This document shows, piece by piece, positions 47,489 through 54,639 of a stretch of 64,000 nucleotides of DNA. The position numbers were made by a program, and so were the translations under genes. Under the pieces are notes generated by a model. It made no database searches. It had not been told where the DNA came from and saw nothing but the letters and a program-made list of their open reading frames with translations. Location of the stretch: NCBI GenBank assembly GCA_018241505.1, contig JAFEDS010000031.1, positions 118,472-182,471 of the forward strand. The letters run 5' to 3'. Each line of letters opens with the position of its first letter. The first letter of the stretch is position 1. Source of the stretch: Pseudomonadota bacterium. GTDB taxonomy: Bacteria > Pseudomonadota > Gammaproteobacteria > Steroidobacterales > Steroidobacteraceae.

Positions 47489-49603
47489 ATGGCGCGTCAT
47501 TCGCGATTCGATCTACTGTTCGAACCGGTCCGTATCGGGCCGGTCACCGCACCCAATCGGTTTTATGCCGTGCCGCACGCGAGCGGCATGACCAACACGA
47601 TGCCGCGCATGCGCGCGGGCTTTCGCGAAATGAAAGCGGAAGGCGGCTGGGGCGTGGTCTGCACGGGCTACGTTTCCGTGCATCCCACTTCTGACGATTC
47701 GCCGCTGCCCTATGCAACTCTCTGGGATCAAAACGATATCCGCGCGCATGCCATGATGACCGACGCCGTGCACAAACACGGCGCGCTGGCGGGCATCGAG
47801 TTGTGGCACGGCGGTGGCTCCGTTTCGAACAAGACCAGCCGCTTGCCGCCCCTGTCGCCCTCGGGAGTGTCCTGGATGGCGACCCATGTAGGATTCATGG
47901 GCAATCAACGCTCCAGGGCCATGGAGCCGGGTGACATCCGCAATCTGCTGCTATGGCAGGCGGAGGCGGCTCGCAAAGCCAGAAGCGCCGGCTTTGACAT
48001 CATCTACGTGTATGCCGGCATGGGGTATCTGCCCTACGAATTCCTGCTTCCCGAATGGAATCAGCGCACCGATGAATACGGTGGCTCGATGGCCAACCGG
48101 GTCCGCATCGTCAGGGAGTTGCTGGAGGTGACTCGGGATGCGGTCGGGGATACGTGTGCAGTGGCACTGCGCATCAGCCTGGAAGAGCTGCGCGCACGGC
48201 ATAGCGATCGTGCCGCCTCCGAGGCGCACGAAGTCGTGGAGTTGCTGGCGGATGTGCCGGACCTCTGGGACGTAAAAATGGATTCGAGCCCCACCGACTG
48301 CTCACCGTCGCGTTTCACGGGCGAGGGCAGCCACGAGCCGGTCATCGATTTCGTCAAGCAGATCACGAAAAAGCCGGTCGTGGGCGTCGGGCGCTTCACC
48401 TCTCCGGACACAATGGTGTCGCAGATCAAACGCGGCGTGCTCGACCTGATTGGCGGCGCGCGTCCATCCATTGCGGATCCGTTTCTGCCGCGCAAAATCA
48501 ACGAGGGCCGCGAACAGGATATCCGCGAATGCATTGGCTGCAATATCTGCATCTCGAGCTGGCACGACAGTGTGCCGGTTCGCTGCACGCAAAATCCCAC
48601 CGCCGGTGAGGAGTGGCGCCGCGGCTGGCATCCCGAACGATTTGCAACCACCGCCAGTCCGTCATCGGTGTTGATTGTCGGGGGCGGGCCGGCCGGGCTC
48701 GAATGTGCGCTGACGTTTGCCCGCCGCGGTTATTCAGTGTCACTGGCGGAAGGTGCCGACAACTTCGGCGGCCGCCTGCGTTTCGAATCCACACTGCCCG
48801 GGCTCGCGACCTGGGGCCGGGTTCTCGACTGGCGCCTCGGGCAGTTGCAGCGCCTGCCCAACGTGACTCTCTATGCCGGCAACGAGCTCTCGGTCACGGA
48901 TATCCTCGAGCTGGAGCATCAGCGGGTGGTGGTCGCCACGGGCGCTCGCTGGACCCGGATGTTGTATTCAACACTCGAGCTGCCGGTCGGGGAGTTGGAG
49001 CAAGCCTATGTCTACACGCCGGACGATGTCGCCGCCGGTGCCTACATAGACGGGCCGATCGTCGTTTTCGACTACGACAATTACTACATGGGCAGTGCGA
49101 TAGCAGAGCACCTGACACAGTTTGCCGACAGCGTCACGTACGTGACGCCGGCGGGACACGTGTCCGCGTGGGCGGTCATGACCAACGAGCAGCCCCAGGT
49201 ACATCGGGCCCTCGCACATGCCGGGGTCGAGGTTGTCACGCTGTCCCGTGTCGTGAAGTTTGAGTTGGGTGAGCTGGTGATTGCCAATCTGTTCACGGGC
49301 GAAGAGCGGCGGTTGCTGTGCCGTTCGCTCGTAATCGTCGGCGCACGCATGGCCCGGGATGATCTGTACCAGGCGCTGCTGGCGCGCCGCCAGGAGCTGG
49401 CGCCTGCGGGTATCCTGTCAGTGGACCGGATCGGCGATGCGCTCGCCCCCGGGGCAATTGCCCATGCAGTGCATAGCGGACACCGGTATGCGCGGGAGCT
49501 CGATTGCCCACCGGGAGCCGAGCTGTACCGGCGGGACTCTCCCATTGTGGAGGATCCGCCCCGACTGTATGACGACGGAAGTGGGGAGCGCGCAGCCGTA
49601 TGA
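47489..49603 (+). CDS. Trimethylamine-dehydrogenase-like FMN/[4Fe-4S]/FAD-fold oxidoreductase
   Basis: A 704-residue protein with the whole architecture of trimethylamine dehydrogenase (TMADH): N-terminal old-yellow-enzyme barrel, the iron-sulfur motif Cys348-x2-Cys351-x2-Cys354-x11-Cys366 (CIGCNICISSWHDSVPVRC), then two nucleotide-binding-like domains (VLIVGGGPAGLECALTFARR). By comparison with TMADH as I recall it, Tyr60 is kept (Tyr61). Cys30, which links FMN covalently, is Ala31 (VPHASGM), and the active-site His172 is Met178 (YVYAGMGYLP). A different substrate or chemistry than trimethylamine is therefore likely. The stop overlaps the Rieske gene start (ATGA), arguing for a shared pathway; it might oxidise an N-methyl product or pass electrons. 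Confidence 0.85.
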   Translation: MARHSRFDLLFEPVRIGPVTAPNRFYAVPHASGMTNTMPRMRAGFREMKAEGGWGVVCTGYVSVHPTSDDSPLPYATLWDQNDIRAHAMMTDAVHKHGALAGIELWHGGGSVSNKTSRLPPLSPSGVSWMATHVGFMGNQRSRAMEPGDIRNLLLWQAEAARKARSAGFDIIYVYAGMGYLPYEFLLPEWNQRTDEYGGSMANRVRIVRELLEVTRDAVGDTCAVALRISLEELRARHSDRAASEAHEVVELLADVPDLWDVKMDSSPTDCSPSRFTGEGSHEPVIDFVKQITKKPVVGVGRFTSPDTMVSQIKRGVLDLIGGARPSIADPFLPRKINEGREQDIRECIGCNICISSWHDSVPVRCTQNPTAGEEWRRGWHPERFATTASPSSVLIVGGGPAGLECALTFARRGYSVSLAEGADNFGGRLRFESTLPGLATWGRVLDWRLGQLQRLPNVTLYAGNELSVTDILELEHQRVVVATGARWTRMLYSTLELPVGELEQAYVYTPDDVAAGAYIDGPIVVFDYDNYYMGSAIAEHLTQFADSVTYVTPAGHVSAWAVMTNEQPQVHRALAHAGVEVVTLSRVVKFELGELVIANLFTGEERRLLCRSLVIVGARMARDDLYQALLARRQELAPAGILSVDRIGDALAPGAIAHAVHSGHRYARELDCPPGAELYRRDSPIVEDPPRLYDDGSGERAAV

Positions 49604-50730
49604 ATCTTGGCAATCTCGAGCCCACCTTGCCCTCGAGTTGGTATTTCTCCGAGGACATCTACGCTCGCGAGAAAGAGCGCATTTTTTGCCGGGAATGGCT
49701 CTGTGTAGCCCGCGAAGAGCAGTTGCCGGGACCCGGAGACTTCCTCGTTCTGGATGTTGTGGGTGAAAGCATCATCCTGCTGCGCAATCGGCAGGGCGTA
49801 CTGCGATGTTTCTACAATGTCTGCCGGCATCGCGGCGCACGGCTGTGCCGCACCGATGGCGCCGGTCCACCAGGCCTCGCGGTCCAGGGCGGAGTCATTG
49901 TGGGCCGATCGATCCTGTGCCCGTACCACCAGTGGGCGTACGACCTGGACGGACGGCTCGTTGCCACACCGCACATGCCGGGCTTCGACAAATCGAGTGT
50001 CAGCCTGTATCCCGTAGGCGTTGAAAGCTGGGGTGGCTTTGTCTTTGTCAATCTCACCCCGGCCGAGGCCGGTGCCTTCAGCGCGCAACTCGGCGAGATT
50101 CCGCAACGTATCTGCCGCTACCCGCTTGCCGATCTGCGCATCGGCCACACGATTACCTACAACGTCGCGGCGAATTGGAAGTCGATCTGCGAAAACTACA
50201 ACGAGTGTTATCACTGCGCCGGTGTGCATCCTGAGTTGTGCTCCGTCGTGCCGGCATTTCGTGAAGCCGGCGGCGCCGGGCTCGACTGGCTTCGGGGTAT
50301 TCCACATCGCGATGGTGCGACCACGTTCACGTACAGCGGCACCACCACCCGTCGGGCGTTTCCAGGCCTCAACGAGGATGAGCAGGAGCGGCACAAAGGG
50401 GAGGTGCTGTACCCCAATCTGTTTGTGAGCCTGGCGAAAGACCACGTGGCCGCGTTCATTCTGCAGCCGCGCGGCCCGGAGCAAACCGACATCGTGTGTC
50501 ATTTTCTGTTCGAGCCGGCCGCGATTCACGCGCCCGAGTTCGATCCGCAGGATGCCGTGGAGTTCTGGGATATCACCAACCGCCAGGACTGGGGCATTTG
50601 TGAGTCGGTGCAGCGCGGCATGCACAGCCGGGTGCACCAGCATGGTTACTACGCGCCCATGGAAGACTACAGTCTCGATATTCGTCGTTACGTGCGGGAG
50701 CGGCTCGGGCCGGAATCGTGTACTCGCTGA
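49600..50730 (+). CDS. GbcA-like Rieske non-heme iron oxygenase, alpha subunit
   Basis: A 376-residue oxygenase of the group that includes glycine-betaine and stachydrine demethylases. Rieske ligands are Cys75-x-His77 (NVCRHRGARL) and Cys107-x2-His110 (ILCPYHQW), with 29 residues between His77 and Cys107 instead of the usual 15-17. The mononuclear iron site is ENYNECYHCAGVHPEL (His205, His210), with Asp in a later EFWDITNRQDWG segment. It begins within the flavoprotein stop and ends over the transporter start. No separate ferredoxin-reductase gene is close, so the electron donor is either the flavoprotein or encoded elsewhere. N-demethylation or hydroxylation of a small compound is the family expectation; substrate unknown. 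Confidence 0.87.
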   Translation: MNLGNLEPTLPSSWYFSEDIYAREKERIFCREWLCVAREEQLPGPGDFLVLDVVGESIILLRNRQGVLRCFYNVCRHRGARLCRTDGAGPPGLAVQGGVIVGRSILCPYHQWAYDLDGRLVATPHMPGFDKSSVSLYPVGVESWGGFVFVNLTPAEAGAFSAQLGEIPQRICRYPLADLRIGHTITYNVAANWKSICENYNECYHCAGVHPELCSVVPAFREAGGAGLDWLRGIPHRDGATTFTYSGTTTRRAFPGLNEDEQERHKGEVLYPNLFVSLAKDHVAAFILQPRGPEQTDIVCHFLFEPAAIHAPEFDPQDAVEFWDITNRQDWGICESVQRGMHSRVHQHGYYAPMEDYSLDIRRYVRERLGPESCTR

Positions 50731-52013
50731 TGCATCGGGTCCGCTGGCGGATCTACGCCTTCCTGTTTCTTTTTGGCTGCATTGCCTATTTTCAACAGAA
50801 GGGCCTCACGGTCGCCGCCGATCGGATCATGCCCGAGCTCGGCTTCAGCCAGATGCAGATCGGTTGGCTGGAGTGGGCCTTTGTATTGGGCTATGCGGCC
50901 TTTCAGTTTCCGGGCGGTGTGATCGGACAGCGCCTCGGTGCCCGTTTCATGTTTACCCTCATCGGTCTCGTCGCCTTTGTGGCGACGGTGCTCACGCCCG
51001 TGGCGCCGGTTGTGCTCAATGGCACCGCCTTGTTTGTAGTCCTGTTTGCCTTGCAGCTCATTGTAGGCCTGGCGCAGGGTTCGATCTTTCCCGTGTCCTC
51101 GGGAGTCATGGAAACGTGGTTTCGTCCCGAGCGCTGGGCCCTGATTCAAGGATTGCAGTCAATGGGCCTGCAACTGGCCGCGGCAGCCACACCGCCGCTC
51201 GTGGCCTATCTCATGAGCTCATTGGGATGGCAGCAGGCCTTGTTCTGGCCGGCTCTTCCGGCGGTCGCAGTCATCCTCCTGTGGGCGTGGTACGCGCGCA
51301 ATTCTCCGCGGGAGCATCCTTCAGTCACTTCCGCTGAGCTCGCCGAGCTCGGTAAGGATGTTGATACGCCCGCGCCGGAGAAAGTGGACTGGCGGCGGCT
51401 GCGGCATCTGCTTGCGAACCGGTCGATTGTGCTGGCGACGTTGTCCTACATCTGCATGAACTACGTCTTCTACCTGATTTCCAACTGGTGTTTCCTGTAC
51501 CTCGTGCAGGAGCGCCATTTCAACGTGCTGGAAAGCGGAGTGCTGGCAATCGTTCCGCCGCTGACGGCGGGCCTCGGTGCCGGCGTGGGTGGATCCCTCG
51601 TTGGCCTGATGTGTGCCCGGTTTGGTAACAAGTGGGGGTTTAGACTGATTCCGATGGTGGCGCTCCCTGTTTCGGGCGCCCTCCTGTTGCTCACGGTCAA
51701 CCTCAGCAACCCGTACGCCGCTGTCGCGACACTGGCGCTGGCTTACGGAGTGGTGGAGCTGTGCGAAGGACCGTATTGGGGCGGAACCATGTTCGTCGCT
51801 CGGGCCGACACGATGTCGGCGACCGGAGTGCTGAACACCGGCGGCAATCTTGGGGGCCTCATCGGCATTCCCATCGTCGCCTACTTGTCGGGTCACGGGC
51901 AGTGGACCCTGGCATTCATTATTGGGGCGGTGTTTTCGGTTCTCGGCGCCGTTGCATGGCTGGGAATCGATGCGGATCAGCGGTTTGAGCCGCCGGACGA
52001 AATCGCCGCTTGA
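50730..52013 (+). CDS. MFS transporter, anion:cation symporter type
   Basis: A 427-residue inner-membrane transporter with 12 predicted helices. Visible signatures are the first-helix MHRVRWRIYAFLFLFGCIAY with the family's QKGLTVAADRIMPELGFS, the loop GGVIGQRLGARFMF between helices 2 and 3, and GLVLAQG-type LIVGLAQGSIFPVSSG. The fold is that of ACS-type carriers for organic anions. ATG 50730 overlaps the Rieske stop (TGATG); a GTG at 50718 is an alternative. As the third gene of the flavoprotein-Rieske operon it most likely imports the substrate across the inner membrane. Confidence 0.87.
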   Translation: MHRVRWRIYAFLFLFGCIAYFQQKGLTVAADRIMPELGFSQMQIGWLEWAFVLGYAAFQFPGGVIGQRLGARFMFTLIGLVAFVATVLTPVAPVVLNGTALFVVLFALQLIVGLAQGSIFPVSSGVMETWFRPERWALIQGLQSMGLQLAAAATPPLVAYLMSSLGWQQALFWPALPAVAVILLWAWYARNSPREHPSVTSAELAELGKDVDTPAPEKVDWRRLRHLLANRSIVLATLSYICMNYVFYLISNWCFLYLVQERHFNVLESGVLAIVPPLTAGLGAGVGGSLVGLMCARFGNKWGFRLIPMVALPVSGALLLLTVNLSNPYAAVATLALAYGVVELCEGPYWGGTMFVARADTMSATGVLNTGGNLGGLIGIPIVAYLSGHGQWTLAFIIGAVFSVLGAVAWLGIDADQRFEPPDEIAA

Positions 52014-52037
52014 CGCTGCAAACGGGTCTGTTATACA
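52010..52037 (+). promoter_or_regulatory. Sigma-70 promoter of the second TonB receptor
   Basis: TTGACG at 52010-52015, overlapping the transporter stop codon, is followed after 16 bases by TATACA at 52032-52037. The predicted start is near 52044. The -10 lies inside the first of two repeats (52031-52066). Confidence 0.6.
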
Positions 52038-52066
52038 ACCGTTTAATAATTTATATGACCGTTTAA
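52031..52066 (+). repeat. Two 16-base direct repeats spaced 20 bases (operator candidate)
   Basis: TTATACAACCGTTTAA (52031-52046) and TTATATGACCGTTTAA (52051-52066) match at 14 of 16 positions with a period of exactly 20 bases, about two helical turns. The first is also part of the imperfect palindrome TTATACAACCGTTTAATAA (52031-52049). They cover the -10, the start point and the early leader of the receptor gene, the usual position of a repressor. Confidence 0.65.
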
Positions 52067-52076
52067 ATCGACGGGG

Positions 52077-54617
52077 GTGCGTGTGGTGGCGAAACCTAAA
52101 CCTCTGATTGCGGCGGCGATCGCGGCGGCACTGGCGGGCGCGCGCAGCGTGCACGCGGCCGAGACCGGTGACCAGCCGGTGCTCCAGGAAGTCACCGTCA
52201 CCGCCAACCGTCGCGAAGAGAACGTCCTCACAGTTCCTTACAACATCAGTGCGCTTTCTTCAGCACAGATCGAAGAGGCCAATCTCAAGGACTTGCAGAG
52301 CCTCACGCGCATGGTGCCGGGGCTCGTGTCCGCCGACCTGGGACCGCGTGCCAACAGTACGAACAGCAACCTCATCATCCGCGGCCTGAATGCCTCCGAC
52401 CAGGGCTCGAGTTACTTCGGCCCGAACCTCGCCGTGCCGCTGGTGTCGACGTATCTCGATGATGTGCCACTGTTCGTCAACTTCAACCTGACCGATATCG
52501 AGCGTGTGGAAGTCCTGCGCGGTCCCCAGGGCACGCTGTATGGATCCGGTGCGGTGGGCGGTACCGTGAAGCTGATCCGCCACAAGCCCGATCTGGGTGT
52601 GTTCTCGGCGGAGGTGTCCGGTGACACCTCCGGAACCTACCATTCGTCAGGGCCTTCCTATTCATTCGACGGCATCATCAACATTCCGCTCGGCGACGCG
52701 GTGGCCGTGCGTGCGAATGCCGGATATTCCAAGCTCACAGGCTTCATTGACGGAGTGCATGCCGCACGCTTCGACAAGAACGGCCAGCCTTTGCTGGCGG
52801 ACCCGGGCAATCCCCTCACGAGCGACTATCTGTATCAACAGATCAATGGCGTCGACAGCTCCAACAGCAAGTATGGCCGGGTGTCGCTATTGTGGAAGCC
52901 GGGTGACCGGTTCAATGCGCTCATCGACTATACGCACCAAAAAGATCACTCCGGAGGGTTCTCCTGGCAGGACGTGGCTTTCGACTATTCCACGGGTGAT
53001 CCGCTGCCGCGTGCGCCGTATACCACGAGTCAGCGCATTCCGCAGCAGCCCTTGGATCGCACGCTCGATATCGGTGCGCTGACGCTCACATTGGATGCCG
53101 GTTTCGCGACCGTCACCTCGTCCACGTCGTATTACGACAATCGCTACGATGATGTGATCGATATTTCATCCGGCGAGCAGTATTACGCGACCCAGAGCCC
53201 CGCCTATTACGGCGGCTACCCACGGTACGCCGCTTTCAATTTCGATCATTCGTCCGACAAGTCGCTCGTGGAAGAGCTGCGCCTGGTATCGAAATCGGGT
53301 GGCCCCTGGGATTACATCGTCGGCGGCTTCTTCAGGGACCAGAAATCGCAGCTCACGGACCCCGAGACCTTCCCGGGTTTCGCTGCCTGGACGCATCTTC
53401 CGGGATCCGCCGATGCCTACAACTACTACGCCGGTACGGCATTCAACACGTTCGCCGATGTCATCGCCGATCGCAACGGCACCGATCCGGCCTCTCTGAC
53501 ACCAACCGACCTTTTCTACAACAACATCCGCCATACCCGCTTTCATGACCGGGCCCTCTATGCAGAGCTGACCCGGCACCTGACGGACAAATGGCAGGTG
53601 ACCGGCGGTGCGCGCCAGTTCTGGCAGTCCTACGATCAGTCGGAAACGCAAATCTATCCGTTTGCCGGTGCTGTCTATTCCGATACTGGAGCGGACCCGC
53701 TGGGAGCGACCACCAGCGAGCAGTCGCAGTCTTACCGCAGCCACTTGTGGAAGCTGAACACTTCCTACGAGGTGTCGCCGGCGGCCCGCGCGTACTTCAC
53801 TTTCTCGGAAGGGTTCCGTCATGGTGGCGCGAACTCATTCAAGATCTGTCCAAGCGGGGGCGTCGCACTCGGTGGTTGCGAGCCGTCACCGCAGACCGCG
53901 GCTCTGATTCCGTTTTCGCCCGACAGTGCGAAGAACTATGAGGTCGGCTTGAAGGGGCTGATTGCGGGCCGCATTCGCTACAGCGCCTCGGTGTATCGGG
54001 TTGATTGGCACAACATCCAGTTGGACGCTTATGCGCCGGTCACCGGCATCCAAATTGTGGTGAACGGCCAAAACGCCCGCAGCGAGGGCATTGAACTGGA
54101 AGTGCAGGCGGCCATCACCAGCAATCTGTCCGCGACCCTTGGCGGAAGCTACACCGATGCCAAGCTGACTGAAGATTTCGTGCGCGCCAACTTTGTTGGG
54201 CGCAAGGATGACCGGCTGCCGCTGGTTCCCAAGACACAGCTCACGGCCGCGGTGGACTACGTGGTGCCGTTGTTGCAGGACCGGGAGGTTTCTTTCCACG
54301 TGGATGCGGCCTATCGCAGCGATGTCAACACGTCGGTCAACAATCTGCAGGCTTCAACCGATTCGACTACCGGGGTGACGACCATCGGCGAAAATACATA
54401 CTCCACGAATTTCCGCCACCTGGGCGGATTCACTACCTTGAATGCGGGTGTCGGCTTCCAGGCCAGCAAGGAGCTGAAATTCCGGCTGTATTGCAACAAC
54501 CTGACCAATCAATTCGGCATTACCACGTGGTCGGTGGCGCGCCAACCGGAGCAATCAACGGAGTATGTTGCGCGGCCGCGGACGGCGGGCGTCAACGTTA
54601 CTTACAGCTTCCATTGA
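52077..54617 (+). CDS. TonB-dependent outer-membrane receptor (second)
   Basis: An 846-residue receptor with a signal peptide (cleavage near HAAET), TonB-box-like VLQEVTVTANRREENVL, plug domain (LQSLTRMVPGLVSADL, RVEVLRGPQGTLYGSGAVGG) and a barrel ending TAGVNVTYSFH. The C-terminal residue is His after Phe, slightly unusual. The start is uncertain: GTG codons at 52077, 52083 and 52086 are all in frame behind a GGGGG; the last has the best spacing. It precedes by 22 bases a serine peptidase gene and is the first gene of the long plus-strand run. The ligand is unknown; a peptide or conjugate would fit the downstream enzymes. Confidence 0.9.
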   Translation: MRVVAKPKPLIAAAIAAALAGARSVHAAETGDQPVLQEVTVTANRREENVLTVPYNISALSSAQIEEANLKDLQSLTRMVPGLVSADLGPRANSTNSNLIIRGLNASDQGSSYFGPNLAVPLVSTYLDDVPLFVNFNLTDIERVEVLRGPQGTLYGSGAVGGTVKLIRHKPDLGVFSAEVSGDTSGTYHSSGPSYSFDGIINIPLGDAVAVRANAGYSKLTGFIDGVHAARFDKNGQPLLADPGNPLTSDYLYQQINGVDSSNSKYGRVSLLWKPGDRFNALIDYTHQKDHSGGFSWQDVAFDYSTGDPLPRAPYTTSQRIPQQPLDRTLDIGALTLTLDAGFATVTSSTSYYDNRYDDVIDISSGEQYYATQSPAYYGGYPRYAAFNFDHSSDKSLVEELRLVSKSGGPWDYIVGGFFRDQKSQLTDPETFPGFAAWTHLPGSADAYNYYAGTAFNTFADVIADRNGTDPASLTPTDLFYNNIRHTRFHDRALYAELTRHLTDKWQVTGGARQFWQSYDQSETQIYPFAGAVYSDTGADPLGATTSEQSQSYRSHLWKLNTSYEVSPAARAYFTFSEGFRHGGANSFKICPSGGVALGGCEPSPQTAALIPFSPDSAKNYEVGLKGLIAGRIRYSASVYRVDWHNIQLDAYAPVTGIQIVVNGQNARSEGIELEVQAAITSNLSATLGGSYTDAKLTEDFVRANFVGRKDDRLPLVPKTQLTAAVDYVVPLLQDREVSFHVDAAYRSDVNTSVNNLQASTDSTTGVTTIGENTYSTNFRHLGGFTTLNAGVGFQASKELKFRLYCNNLTNQFGITTWSVARQPEQSTEYVARPRTAGVNVTYSFH

Positions 54618-54639
54618 GGTTGGCGTCGGCTGTCGCGCG

